Counted from the first letter of the stretch, positions 42,414 through 53,875 are shown. The stretch: 64,000 bases of DNA from Harmothoe impar (GCA_947462335.1 OX381709.1:34490186-34554185), one strand, 5' to 3'. A program made the numbers and translations. The notes: generated by a model from the letters alone, not told the origin.

Positions 42414-43838
42414 ATGAAAAACCAAATGAAGACAGTGGCATATAGAACATACCAACTAACCAAGGTTGCTAGGTTTTTGAGTAAGGAGAGTCTCCTAAAA
42501 ATATACAAGGTTTACATATTACCAATATATGATTATGGTGATATACTTTACATTAAATCTGGTAGTACTTTATTAGCAAAAATGCAGAGAACCCAAAACA
42601 GAGTTCTTAAAGTTTGTTTAAAGCTACCAATGAGAACAGATACAAATTTGGTTCATAGTAAGGCAAAAGTTAATCTTCTATCTGATAGAAGGTTGTCCCA
42701 TGCCTACATTGAAGGTCACAAGAGAGCGAAAATTGACAAATATGTCAAGAAAATAATTGTAAAAACAAGAAGCGCTGATGGGGTTTTATTAAAAAATAAG
42801 CTCCCCCATTGTGAGTCATACAAAAGGAGCTTGGAATATACCGTGTCCACTTTGTGGAATGGTTTGGATCCAAGTAAGAGAAATATTAAGGATAGAAATT
42901 CTTTTAAATTCCTTTTAAAGAAGGAACTGAAAGAACTAATTCCTAAAGAGGTAGACATTACACGAGTCTGAACTGGACGACAATTATTTTGTCATCCACA
43001 TTTGTTGAGGTCATTAGATACTTAGCCAACGTCTAGTATTGTGCATAAAGAAACATTGAATACCGGTTGTATAAATCCCTGAATAGTAAAATAGATATTA
43101 TAATTGTAGATAATCCAGATAATGTTTAGCTCCACCATACATCTGTCACTCATAGAGACCATATAGTCATTTATCGTGAGGTATAATATTTGTTCCCTAC
43201 ATTTATTGTACTTAAAGCCACAAATAATTATTACTGATATTATAACTGATGATGTATAACACTGTGTTCAACATACTACATTTTTAAGTCTATTACGTGT
43301 ACCCTATACAGATTTTTTAATATATAAACAACTTGTACATAGAAATTATTATGATCAATGTAAATCTATAATTTAATTCAATTTATAATAGTATAATATA
43401 TACATTAATAATCATTATAACCTTTATTAGTTTTATAATAGAGGTTTTATGCAAAGGATATTACAATCCTATCTAATCATTAATTGTCAATATCATATCC
43501 TTTTTAGATATGGTTGTTAAAATTTGTTATATTTTATATAAACATTTCCATCATTACACTGCAATGATATTATTATAAACAACCAGGTGGCTAACGAAAA
43601 CAGGAGGAAAACTCTTAGCAGCAGCCTTTTCAGAGTAGTATCATACACAAATGGCAACTATCACGTGTCAAGGGAAATATCCAATACATTTATAGAGTAT
43701 GTAAATTGCTTGATGTATGTGGATATATATTATTATAATGAAAGACTATACATTTGATTGTATTCATTCTTTTGTATTACTGTAACTGAACTGTGACTAC
43801 TCTTGAATAAATTTTACAAACTTGAACTTGAACTTGAA
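42414..43838 (+). mobile_element. 5'-truncated LINE fragment, copy 1
   Basis: An ORF at 42414-42971 (185 codons) encodes the C-terminal thumb region typical of LINE reverse transcriptases (LLKIYKVYILPIYDYGDILY, KMQRTQNRVLKVCLKLP, STLWNGLDP). An AT-rich 3' UTR follows, ending in three CTTGAA repeats (43821-43838), a common LINE tail. It lies 15 bases after the integrase stop. No clear target duplication was found. Base composition is AT-rich, unlike the GC-rich gypsy genes around it. Confidence 0.8.
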
Positions 43839-44122
43839 TCCCGTTCGGCGGAGCCCTAGGCTGGTGGCTAGAGGGGCTGTAACCTAGCTTGTTTACACAA
43901 CGAGTGTGGTGTCCTGTGTTGTCTCTATATGTTACGTGTGTGCTACCAACAGGGGCGCTCAGAGTCAATAGAAAAGAATGTAAGAGTGTTCCCCGTGGGT
44001 GGTGGACGGATAATCCGGTGGGGTAATCTTCGATTTCCCATATATATTCACTAATACTCCCGATGAGCTCTTTATTCTAATTATATTTCGACTTTTGTGA
44101 GCCGCTCGAGTGGCAGTAAGAT
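43839..44122 (+). other. LTR-like or leader sequence at unit end, copy 1
   Basis: About 284 bp of non-coding sequence between the LINE tail and the junction with unit 2. It ends GGCAGTAAGAT, the duplication junction. It does not match the LTR at 35070. In copy 2 it runs straight into the 50011 leader, so it may be the LTR or promoter edge of another element. Confidence 0.4.
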
Positions 44123-44169
44123 CAGCCCAACAGAAGGAGGGTCAACCGGAGGACCGCCAAGTGCTATAG

Positions 44170-46017
44170 GTGCTTGGAGATCGGTCACTTTGCTGCGGAG
44201 TGTACGGCTCCGAACCCGAAAGTTCCCGGAAAGGAGGGAAACTAGAGGGGGTGGTCCGAGCTGGCGAGCGGACGGCCCCTGGTGATGAAGTACGCAAACA
44301 TATCAGAGAGGTAGAGCCTAGTGAAATTCCGAAGGCAGGAAGGGAATCAGGGGTGGCTTCGAACTTGAGGAGTACGGATGCCGGCCTGGTTAACATTCCA
44401 GTCCAACAGTTGCCCGGCAATGAGGCAGGGAGGCCCATTACGGATAGGAACGAGGAAGTTGCGGCTGTCACAGACACCGTATGGGTAGGGAGTACCCAGC
44501 TTTCCCCGGATCATCCATGTTTCGACCATTTGAAGAAACATGGCCTTGATTTGGCTGCTCTGAAGGATTTTAAACGCTTCACTGTAAACCCGTCTCCGCT
44601 GGGGGGGAGGCGGTGGTATGTGTCTGTTACTGTGGCCGGTAGGGCGGGCGAATTTTTAGTAGATACGGGAGCTAGCCACTCCTTTATCTCCTCAAACTTT
44701 TATGCTCTTATGCCGGACAGTCGTAATAACTTCAAAACGAAGGTAAACACCTGTTCGGCCGATGGGTTGAGTATGCAGACGTATGGGCGCGCGTTCATAC
44801 CGCTCCAGATCGGAGGGAAGGAGTATGTGGCTTCTCCCACGATCGCGGATATAGCTGACGACGGTATACTGGGGTTGGACTTTTCGGCGTTGTATGACGC
44901 GGTCCTGAACCCTGGTACAGAGGTACTCCAGATAGAGCACCCGTACCTTGCGGTGGAGCAATGTGTGCTCCGACAAGTATCAACAGTGGCAACGGTGGTC
45001 CAAACTGTAAAGATTCCTCCCGGACAGACGTGTGATGTGCTGGTCCGAAGCAACGGGCTTAGGAGAGAGGAAGAGGCAGTTGTGGAGCCGGATGTGGCTA
45101 TGTTGGGAAGAATTGGTCTGACAGGCATGGACACCCTGGTGGGTGATGGTGCTTGGACCGTGGTGCCGGTTTCTAACCCCGGGCTAGAAGCGAAGTATCT
45201 GAAAAAGGATACGGTGCTGGGGAAGGTGTTCACCAGTGAGGCAGTGATGCCTGCTGGTCATGTGAACATGAAGGGTGACCCTTCTCCGACCATTTTGAGT
45301 GATGGACTCGAGAAAATGATCTCCGAAACGGATCTGACGGATCGGAGGGATCTCGATTCCTTGAGAAGGCTGGTAGAGAAGTATCAGGATGCATGGCAAG
45401 TGGAGGGGGAGCCTTTGGGCCGAACTGACAAGGTGCTGCATTCTATCAATACGGGAGATGCACAGCCGTTCAAAATGCCTTACCGACGCTTGCCGTTGGG
45501 TAAGAAAAGAGTTGTTGAAGAACAAGTGAAAACCATGCTGGAACAGAAGGTGATTGTGCCTAGCACTAGCCCCTGGTCCAGCCCGGTTCAGATGGTTACT
45601 AAAAAGGATGGGTCTATCCGATTCTGTATCGATTATAGACGACTGAATGGAGTAACCAAGAAGAACGCGTATCCTCTACCCCGAATTGATGAGACTCTGG
45701 ACTCGTTGGGTGGGAACCAATGGTTCTGCACCCTCGATTTGCAGTCCGGATACTGGCAAATCTGTATGAAGGAGGAGGATAAGGAGAAGACGGCTTTTAC
45801 AAGTCACATCGGACTGTATCAGTTTGAGCTGATGCCTTTCGGGTTATGCAATGCCCCTGCAACTTTTGAGGCCATGATGGAAACTCTGTTGAGTGATCTG
45901 TTGTGGCGGAAGTGCTTGGTGTACCTGGACGACGTCATTGTTTTTGGCAAGACGTTTGAAGAGTGTGCATTGAACCTCGGAGAGGTATTGGAGCGAATTA
46001 AAGCCAAAGAAATGTGA
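44170..46017 (+). pseudogene. pol: protease and reverse transcriptase, copy 2
   Basis: Same as 38282-40129, same protein and same premature stop. The only difference seen is a silent-looking G to A at 44481. Confidence 0.9.
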
Positions 46018-46510
46018 ACTTTTTCGGAAATCCATGGTCTATTTGGGCCGGATCATCTCCACCGAAGGTGTGCAGGCTGATCTGGCTGAACTGGAGACTG
46101 TGGAGACTTGGGAAGTTCCAAAAGGACCAAAGGATGTGAAATCCTTTTTGGGGTTCTGTTCCTATTACAGGGACTTCATCCCCGGATTCTCTAGAGTGTC
46201 TCAACCCTTGCAAAAGTTGAGCCATTGGACTCCGGGGAGGAAGAAAGAACCCTTCCCATGGGGTATGGAGCAGAATGACGCCTTCAAAGAGATTAAGGCA
46301 TTGTTCCGAACCACCCCAGTGCTGAAATACCCTACGGAGAAGGGGCATTTCATCCTTGACACTGATGCGAGCAATGAGAGCATCGGGGCCGCATTGTCCC
46401 AGATCCAGGACGGAGTAGAGGTCCCGCTGGCGTTCGCTAGTAACAGTATGAACAAGGCACAGAGAAATTTTTGTGCTACCAAGCGGGAGTTGCTCGCAGT
46501 AGTGGTGTAA
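46000..46510 (+). pseudogene. pol: RT thumb and RNase H start, copy 2
   Basis: Same as 40112-40622 with one substitution (46313), which changes Pro to Thr in FRTPPVLK-like context, and the same terminal frameshift. Confidence 0.85.
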
Positions 46511-46511
46511 G

Positions 46512-47203
46512 TTTCGGCACTTCTTGTATAGTGGGAACTTCACACTTCGGACTGATCATTCTGCCCTGAAGTGGCTCCTTAATTTTAAGGATGCGGAGGG
46601 GATGATTGGTCGGTGGTTGAATCACCTCAGTGAGTTCGGACTGGAGAACTCTCATATCCAGCACCGAGCGGGCACGAAGCATATCAATGCGGACTGCCTA
46701 AGTCGACGTCCGGTACGCCGTTGTGTGCGTCCGGAGTGTGGGGATTGTGGTGCTCACAATGCTGTGGTAGCGAGTGTGCGTTTGCCTTATGACGGGTTGT
46801 TGCAGAACCTGTTGGATTGGTCCACCGACACTATAAGGACGTACCAGATAGCCGATCCTACTATAGCACGACTGAGGGAGCTAGTCCCTACCGGGGTCTG
46901 TCCAATGAGACCTGAAATATCACTGGAGAACCGTGAAATGCGACGTTTCCTGGCTCAGTTCCATGAACTGGAGGTTCGGGATTCGGTGTTGTGCAGGTGG
47001 AAGTCTTGTCCAGGGAAGCGGAGGGTATTACAAATGGTGATCCCGGCTGCTATGAGGAAAGACATCCTGTACTATTGCATTTCAGAAAGAAACGCTCTTT
47101 GGAACGGCTGAGTAGAAGGTATTACTGGCCGGGAATGTCCGGTGACCTTTTGAGGTGGATCGAGACATGTCCGGCCTGTTGTTTAGGCAAACCTGGTCCT
47201 TGA
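46512..47203 (+). pseudogene. pol: RNase H end and integrase zinc region, copy 2
   Basis: Same as 40624-41315, including the missing HH part of the integrase zinc finger. Confidence 0.8.
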
Positions 47204-47212
47204 CTGGGAAAA

Positions 47213-48286
47213 TTGCCATTGCAACAGGAGCTGTTCGGAGTAAGGTTTGCTCGGATAGCTGTAGACATTATTAGTGGGGTAAAACCCACTCCTAAGGGAA
47301 ATACGTGTATGATGGTAGTCTCGGACTACTATACAAAATACACCCGAGTGTACCCACTTGAGGATCATACTGCTGCTACTTGTGCGGCAGCACTGGTGAA
47401 GGGGTGGATCCTCCATCTGGGGGCTCCCTTGATGTTTCATAGCGATCAAGGGAGAGAATTTGAGTCAAAATTATGGGCTGCTATGTGCCATCAGTTGGCT
47501 ATATGCAAGACTCGGACCAATCCGTACCTGCCCCAGTCCGACGGACAGGTGGAGCGGTTCAATCGGACCTTGATCCAGGTCTTGAAGCCATTAGTGAACT
47601 CCCATATGGATGATTGGGATGACCAGTGCGAATTTGTGGTACATGCGTATAACAATACGGTCCACACTTCGACAAATTGCACTCCGAACCTATTGGTGTT
47701 CGGGGAGGACTTGATCATGCCCGCGGATTTGGTATTCGGGGTGGTAGGGATCAGTCCGGAGGCACCTTGTACGGTGCTATTCGTGGAATCTCTCCGAGAG
47801 AGGTTCAAATTCGCCTATGAAACAGTTAGGGCTCATTTGCTCAAAGCTGCGAATTGGCAGAAGGTGGGTTATGACACCGGATTGAAATTACGGCGGTTTG
47901 TAGTAGGGGATAGAGTGATCCGACTGCATGAACCGCTTTGTAATGTCAAACTGGCAAATAACTGGGATGGACCACATACCGTGGTTAAATGTATCAGTCA
48001 AACGACTGTATTGATCCAGTCTGCAGCGGGACGCATCCGGACGAGCCATGTGGCTCGGTTGCATGCTTGGGCTGGGAGGGAGCTCACCCCGGAAACGGAG
48101 GTGGAAGAGAAGAGTTCGGAGGCTAAATTTGTACCTTTAGAAGGGGTGTTGGCGGACCCCCCTAAGAGGGTGGTACGAAGGAAGCTCCGAAAGACCGTGA
48201 AAAAGAAAATCTCGGCAGGCGAAGGAAGAAGGGCACGGAAAACTAAAATCAAGTTAAGAACGAGCGTCCTTCGGCCAGGTTATTAG
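47213..48286 (+). pseudogene. pol: integrase core, copy 2
   Basis: Identical to 41325-42398 as far as I compared. DDE residues are intact. Confidence 0.85.
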
Positions 48287-48301
48287 ACGCGGGCGGTAAT
48301 C

Positions 48302-49726
48302 ATGAAAAACCAAATGAAGACAGTGGCATATAGAACATACCAACTAACCAAGGTTGCTAGGTTTTTGAGTAAGGAGAGTCTCCTAAAAATATACAAGGTT
48401 TACATATTACCAATATATGATTATGGTGATATACTTTACATTAAATCTGGTAGTACTTTATTAGCAAAAATGCAGAGAACCCAAAACAGAGTTCTTAAAG
48501 TTTGTTTAAAGCTACCAATGAGAACAGATACAAATTTGGTTCATAGTAAGGCAAAAGTTAATCTTCTATCTGATAGAAGGTTGTCCCATGCCTACATTGA
48601 AGGTCACAAGAGAGCGAAAATTGACAAATATGTCAAGAAAATAATTGTAAAAACAAGAAGCGCTGATGGGGTTTTATTAAAAAATAAGCTCCCCCATTGT
48701 GAGTCATACAAAAGGAGCTTGGAATATACCGTGTCCACTTTGTGGAATGGTTTGGATCCAAGTAAGAGAAATATTAAGGATAGAAATTCTTTTAAATTCC
48801 TTTTAAAGAAGGAACTGAAAGAACTAATTCCTAAAGAGGTAGACATTACACGAGTCTGAACTGGACGACAATTATTTTGTCATCCACATTTGTTGAGGTC
48901 ATTAGATACTTAGCCAACGTCTAGTATTGTGCATAAAGAAACATTGAATACCGGTTGTATAAATCCCTGAATAGTAAAATAGATATTATAATTGTAGATA
49001 ATCCAGATAATGTTTAGCTCCACCATACATCTGTCACTCATAGAGACCATATAGTCATTTATCGTGAGGTATAATATTTGTTCCCTACATTTATTGTACT
49101 TAAAGCCACAAATAATTATTACTGATATTATAACTGATGATGTATAACACTGTGTTCAACATACTACATTTTTAAGTCTATTACGTGTACCCTATACAGA
49201 TTTTTTAATATATAAACAACTTGTACATAGAAATTATTATGATCAATGTAAATCTATAATTTAATTCAATTTATAATAGTATAATATATACATTAATAAT
49301 CATTATAACCTTTATTAGTTTTATAATAGAGGTTTTATGCAAAGGATATTACAATCCTATCTAATTATTAATTGTCAATATCATATCCTTTTTAGATATG
49401 GTTGTTAAAATTTGTTATATTTTATATAAACATTTCCATCATTACACTGCAATGATATTATTATAAACAACCAGGTGGCTAACGAAAACAGGAGGAAAAC
49501 TCTTAGCAGCAGCCTTTTCAGAGTAGTATCATACACAAATGGCAACTATCACGTGTCAAGGGAAATATCCAATACATTTATAGAGTATGTAAATTGCTTG
49601 ATGTATGTGGATATATATTATTATAATGAAAGACTATACATTTGATTGTATTCATTCTTTTGTATTACTGTAACTGAACTGTGACTACTCTTGAATAAAT
49701 TTTACAAACTTGAACTTGAACTTGAA
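48302..49726 (+). mobile_element. 5'-truncated LINE fragment, copy 2
   Basis: Identical to 42414-43838 except the substitution at 49366. The CTTGAA tail ends at 49726. Confidence 0.8.
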
Positions 49727-50010
49727 TCCCGTTCGGCGGAGCCCTAGGCTGGTGGCTAGAGGGGCTGTAACCTAGCTTGTTTACACAACGAGTGTGGTGT
49801 CCTGTGTTGTCTCTATATGTTACGTGTGTGCTACCAACAGGGGCGCTCAGAGTCAATAGAAAAGAATGTAAGAGTGTTCCCCGTGGGTGGTGGACGGATA
49901 ATCCGGTGGGGTAATCTTCGATTTCCCATATATATTCACTAATACTCCCGATGAGCTCTTTATTCTAATTATATTTCGACTTTTGTGAGCCGCTCGAGTG
50001 GCAGTAAGAT
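49727..50010 (+). other. LTR-like or leader sequence at unit end, copy 2
   Basis: Same as 43839-44122; continues into the 50011 leader. Confidence 0.4.
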
Positions 50011-50362
50011 CCCTGCAGCCCGAGATGCGGGCGGGAGAGGTCGTGACCTGATTAACCGGTAATTGGGTCACACCGGATAACAGGATCGCGTCCAATCACG
50101 CGAGACGCCGCGCATGCGCTTTGTTTTAAAAACAAAAGCAAGGGAACCGCCATATTGGTTTTGGGCTTCCCAAAGTCGGTAGAGGCGACGGTCGGCAGCG
50201 GCGAATTCGGGATTTAGGACGGTTAGAAGAGGAAAAAGTCTGTGAAAGAGTTGTAAACAGTGAGTGCTCTTTCTTGCGGTCTCTGAGACAAACGAGGGAG
50301 GCGGGAAACTTTTGGTTTCCCGTCAAACTCTTCGTCGAAAGACACCCCCATCAGAAGTGAGG
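50011..50362 (+). promoter_or_regulatory. CpG-rich TATA-less promoter with NRF-1 and YY1-like sites
   Basis: A palindromic NRF-1 consensus (GCGCATGCGC) is at 50110-50119. AACCGCCATATTGG at 50145-50158 reads on the minus strand as a YY1-like AATATGGCGG. CpG is frequent to 50260. The gene at 50363 follows. These motifs are typical of animal housekeeping-type promoters and of some retroelement promoters. Confidence 0.5.
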
Positions 50363-51964
50363 ATGGCAGAGCAGCAGCTCCGTCACTCCGAACTTTCCGG
50401 AGACTCAGAGACGGCTTCGGCCGTTAAGAGTCTACTAGATGCCCAGAGCCCCAGTGGTGATGTGCTCAGCTCGAGTATGGCGGACATGTCTGTGGATCCG
50501 GCCATCTCTCCGATGAGGAACTCTCCATCGCCCGATGGCAGCGAGAATTCCCAACTGCTGGAAGGCATCGTCCACTCCGGAGTGGAGCCGGAACCTTCCG
50601 AGAACACTGTCCGACCCTCGCGGTTGTGCAGTCTAAGCATCTCCCCCACCCTCGCCAAGGCAGTGAGTAGGAAGCTGTCTATGGATAGTGGTGGGGAGTC
50701 TGACACTGCACGTCCGAGGACGCGTGGTGGAAAAAGTGCTACTCGGGATCGGTCGAAGTTGTCCGATTCGAGAGTCAGCACAAAGGCTCCTAAACACGCG
50801 GGTGCGGGTAAGAAGCCTCCGGTTAAGGTCGAGCCTAAGAAGCCCGACCCCAAGAAGAGTGGTACTCCGAGTACCAAGAAGACAGATCCTAAGGCTGCCA
50901 CTGCTACGGCGCCTAAGGATCCGAAGAAGAAGTCCATTAAGGACGTGACAACGGTGGATCCGAAGCCAACCGCTAGCACGGCAGCTAAGGATCAACCTAA
51001 GAAGGGCCAGACGTCTACCAGTAGTAATGTTGCCAAGGCTCCGGGCCCCAAGAAGTCTACCATCCCGATCCCTACAAAGGTGAAGGATAGTACCACGAAG
51101 ACTCCGGCCCCAAAGACTCCGGCCCCGAAGACTCCGGCCCCGACGAATCTGTTGTCTTTTTCTCAGGAGTTAGACAACAGTGCGGCGGTGGCAGCTTCGG
51201 CTGCGGCGCTAGCTGGTGGGTCCGGACACGGGGGAGGTCGTCCGAAGACGACTGTTACCCCTCAGGAGCCTCGGATAGACGAGGCCATGGATGTATCGAC
51301 GGGCGCGCATGTCGTCCGTACTTTGCAAGCGGTGCTGTCCGGGACCTTCAAGGAACCGGCGGCTCCGGAGCCCCGGAAAGAGGTACCCACCCCAGTGGAA
51401 CCTCCTCCCCAGACCACCGAGCCTAGTCTGGAGACACCAGCAATGGATACTTCGGACGAGGCCAGCAAGCTGGACCAAGCTTCGGGTGGTGGTCCGTCGG
51501 GGTCAGGAGTACACATCCTAGCCCCGCATGAGCATGATGCCTGGGATAAGGAAGACACCGATGTCCCAGCCATTCTAAGAGGTTCCATCATTGACCAGTT
51601 GAGCCGTGAGGAGGTTAAGGCGTTTAACTTAGCCCAACTGAAGGCCTTCAGGGGCCTGGACAGTCTGTCTGCTAGGTTCCCTGTATGGTTTCCGGACCGT
51701 TTAACAGCGGCCATGGAAAACGTCGGCGATTTGGCCAGTAAGGCTCGTCTAGTCGCCCTCTCGGAGGATCGTCCCGAGGCTATCGAGGCCTTGGACTCGG
51801 ATATGCAGACATATTCTGATTACAAGGTCGTCCTTAACCGACGGGAGAAGAGTCGACACCTGACTCCAGCTATGAAGCTAGCTCGGGGAGTTCACCAGAA
51901 GACTAAGGAGTCTATTCTGGATGCCACTCTGGAGGATGAAATCATCCAACAGACAACAAAGTAA
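50363..51964 (+). CDS. Gag-like or unknown protein, part 1 (533 codons)
   Basis: ATG 50363 (context GAGGATGG) gives MAEQQLRHSELSGDSETA; the frame is open further upstream. The N-terminal ~130 residues are Ser/Glu-rich; residues ~130-290 are Lys/Pro/Thr-rich with PKKPDPKKSG-type and TPAPK repeats (nucleic-acid-binding-like). The last ~130 residues (LSREEVKAFNLAQLKAFRGL, FPVWFPDRLTAAMENVGDL) look globular and helical. I recognise no domain. It stops at TAA 51962-51964 exactly where the coding signal passes to the -1 frame, so it probably forms one unit with the next ORF. Codon style (CCGGAG-rich) resembles the neighbouring gypsy genes, hinting at a retroelement gag. Confidence 0.6.
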   Translation: MAEQQLRHSELSGDSETASAVKSLLDAQSPSGDVLSSSMADMSVDPAISPMRNSPSPDGSENSQLLEGIVHSGVEPEPSENTVRPSRLCSLSISPTLAKAVSRKLSMDSGGESDTARPRTRGGKSATRDRSKLSDSRVSTKAPKHAGAGKKPPVKVEPKKPDPKKSGTPSTKKTDPKAATATAPKDPKKKSIKDVTTVDPKPTASTAAKDQPKKGQTSTSSNVAKAPGPKKSTIPIPTKVKDSTTKTPAPKTPAPKTPAPTNLLSFSQELDNSAAVAASAAALAGGSGHGGGRPKTTVTPQEPRIDEAMDVSTGAHVVRTLQAVLSGTFKEPAAPEPRKEVPTPVEPPPQTTEPSLETPAMDTSDEASKLDQASGGGPSGSGVHILAPHEHDAWDKEDTDVPAILRGSIIDQLSREEVKAFNLAQLKAFRGLDSLSARFPVWFPDRLTAAMENVGDLASKARLVALSEDRPEAIEALDSDMQTYSDYKVVLNRREKSRHLTPAMKLARGVHQKTKESILDATLEDEIIQQTTK

Positions 51965-52902
51965 ACCCGGATGGCAACTTCCTCTGCGTTCCGGAAGGTG
52001 AGCTCTTTGATGAGTTCGTCGAATACCAAACGCGGACAAGTACAAGGAAGGTCCGGAGAGCTCCGAAGAGACAGAACCAGTCTTCGGAGCCTTCCGACGC
52101 GAAGAGAGTAAAGACGGATGAGAGATCATCCGTTATGGAGAAGGTGGATCCGGGCTATAAAGGGCCTGCATTCACCTCCACCAAGACTGACTGGAAGTCG
52201 GGCCCCCAGAGCGGACCAACTCGGGCTGCTCCGGAGGATCCGAACACCGGAACGGAGGAAGTCTTTGATGAAGACTTCCCAACTGGTAACCTGGTTCCGG
52301 GAGAGGAAACTCAAACCCTCACCCAGACAGGGAAGACAAAGGCCTCGGTTAAACGAAAACTGAAACCTGCACAGACACAGAGTCTCCCTCCAGAGACTCC
52401 GGATGAGGATGCTCTAGTCTTGCGACTCCGAGCTCCTCCGTCGTTCCCTGACGCCGACTTCGCTTCGTACGAAGCCGGACAACAGGCTTTAGATAAGTGG
52501 CAGGATAACTTTCACCGGCTACTAACCGACCTCAGTCAGGAGGTGGCGATGATGTCCCTTAACACCGTGCATCATCTCCATGAGAGAGAAGTCGCTCTCC
52601 AAAAGGCAGCGGCAGTAGATACCGTTCAGGAAGAGAGAGAAAGGGCTCGGACTGAACAGGCGACTGCTAAAGCCGATAGGAAGAAGCAGAGGAAGGCGAC
52701 TAAGAACGCCGAGGAGAAACTGGACGCTGAACGCGCCCGGTTCAGAGATTGCTTCGCGCATGAGATGCACAAATGGGATGGCACCAGGACTATGATCGAG
52801 TCCTGGCTTCAAGACTTGACTCTGGCAGAGGCCGAGTCAGACTCCGATGAGGAGGAAGCGCCTGTTAAACCTGGCGCAGGAGGTGACTCGGAGTCGTTAT
52901 AG
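51961..52902 (+). CDS. Gag-like or unknown protein, part 2 (no ATG before 52135)
   Basis: The frame is open across 51961 (VNPDGNFLCVPEGELFDEFVEYQ) and runs to TAG 52900-52902; the first ATG is at 52135. It continues with charged linkers, a segment around LRAPPSFPDADFASYEAGQQ, and a C-terminal coiled coil (~residues 225-285; VQEERERARTEQATAKADRK), then an acidic end (SDSDEEEAPVK). The start immediately at the end of part 1 in the -1 frame suggests either a one-base lesion or a -1 frameshift product. Function unknown; no zinc knuckle. Confidence 0.55.
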   Translation, partial: VNPDGNFLCVPEGELFDEFVEYQTRTSTRKVRRAPKRQNQSSEPSDAKRVKTDERSSVMEKVDPGYKGPAFTSTKTDWKSGPQSGPTRAAPEDPNTGTEEVFDEDFPTGNLVPGEETQTLTQTGKTKASVKRKLKPAQTQSLPPETPDEDALVLRLRAPPSFPDADFASYEAGQQALDKWQDNFHRLLTDLSQEVAMMSLNTVHHLHEREVALQKAAAVDTVQEERERARTEQATAKADRKKQRKATKNAEEKLDAERARFRDCFAHEMHKWDGTRTMIESWLQDLTLAEAESDSDEEEAPVKPGAGGDSESL

Positions 52903-53170
52903 GATTAACCTATAGCGGATCCGAATAGGAAGGGGGAATATCAAATTAATATTGCCCCAACAGCAGAACACCCTATAAATAGGGTGTATGAGTATCCGGA
53001 CAGCAGGACGAGGCAGGCTGGCTACGTAAGGATCCAGTCTGTCCGGGAACACTGACGGAGACGTGAAAAGAGATCCGGAGAAGGAAAGCAGAACTCGGGA
53101 CGGGAGCACTTCAACAACTAGGATCAGATACATCCGTTTTTTTATGTATATGATTGACATTTCATATCAC
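52903..53170. other. 3' flank with TATA-containing palindrome
   Basis: A hairpin-prone TATAGG...CCTATA lies just after the stop. At 52968-52987 ACACCCTAT and ATAGGGTGT flank AA, placing TATAAATA in a perfect inverted repeat. It may be the promoter of a further LTR. Confidence 0.45.
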
Positions 53171-53183
53171 CCAGGTAGAAAAA

Positions 53184-53714
53184 AATCATGATAGATATTA
53201 TGATTTTATCGTGTCGAAATAATCATGCGTTTTTCACGGAAATCATGATTTGGAAAACACGATTTATCATGACAATTAGCATGATACATCATGATTACTA
53301 TCACAATAAACCATAATACAAGATGATTAACTGCAGTAAATTTGCCAAGATACATCATGATTTATCATATTTTATCATGATGTATTATGCTTTATGATAA
53401 TATACATTATGATATAATCATGGTTTATCATAATATAATTATGATAATTATGATGATATATATCATGGTCTTAAAATTATGATTTCCGTGAAAAAACTAT
53501 GATTTATTTAACATGATATTCATCATGATTTATTATACTTTATCACCATGATATATATCATGATAATCATTATAATAAATCATGGTACAAAATCATGATT
53601 TCCGTGAAAAAAACTATGTTTTATCTAACATGATATTTATCATGATCTATTATGTTTCATCATGATATACAATATAATAATTATCATAATATAATCATGG
53701 TCTATAAATCATGA

Positions 53715-53716
<2 letters not shown>
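53184..53716. repeat. Left ATCATGAT palindrome array
   Basis: Dozens of ATCATGAT, TTATCATGAT and 'gatttccgtgaaaaaa' words with variable spacing; unit lengths are irregular. It continues after the Ngaro insertion to about 58710. Confidence 0.8.

Positions 53717-53760
<44 letters not shown>
53717..53760. repeat. (TA)n microsatellite, left of Ngaro insertion
   Basis: Near-pure TA run that resumes at 58577-58662 on the other side of the retroelement, marking it as the insertion site. Confidence 0.85.
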
Positions 53761-53763
<3 letters not shown>

Positions 53764-53840
53764 CCTTAGTCCCTGAATGAAGAGGCAACGATGATGATTA
53801 CACTTTGCCTAATTCCTGGGTACACAGATACAGGAGGCCA
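53761..53840 (-). repeat. Ngaro split repeat B2
   Basis: 80 bp (TTCCCTTAGTCCCTGAATGA...GAGGCCA on the plus strand) identical to 54047-54126. Confidence 0.92.
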
Positions 53841-53875
53841 TTTTATTCAACAATCAACATAACAACAAAAAAATA

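Larger units (their letters stand above)
38235..44122 (+). repeat. Tandem duplication unit 1 (5,888 bp)
   Basis: Begins inside gag at CAGCCCAACAGAAGG and ends GGCAGTAAGAT. Identical to 44123-50010 except for three substitutions I noticed: 38593 G versus 44481 A, 40425 C versus 46313 A, and 43478 C versus 49366 T. Confidence 0.97.
35584..50010 (+). mobile_element. Ty3/gypsy-type element with tandemly duplicated internal region
   Basis: gag (35772-38357) is followed by protease, RT, RNase H and integrase. The segment 38235-44122 is repeated head to tail at 44123-50010 (period 5888). No 3' LTR matching 35070-35583 is present. pol is broken at several points and both copies share the breaks. Confidence 0.8.
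44123..50010 (+). repeat. Tandem duplication unit 2 (5,888 bp)
   Basis: Second copy of 38235-44122. It contains only the last ~40 codons of gag (44123-44245, zinc knuckle) before pol. After the final GGCAGTAAGAT the sequence becomes CCCTGCAG instead of CAGCCC. Confidence 0.97.

Noticed and set aside
38235..50010. The two 5.9-kb copies as a pair of LTRs or two independent insertions
   Set aside because: The unit contains coding sequence, starts in mid-gag, and the copies are head to tail without flanking duplications or LTRs.
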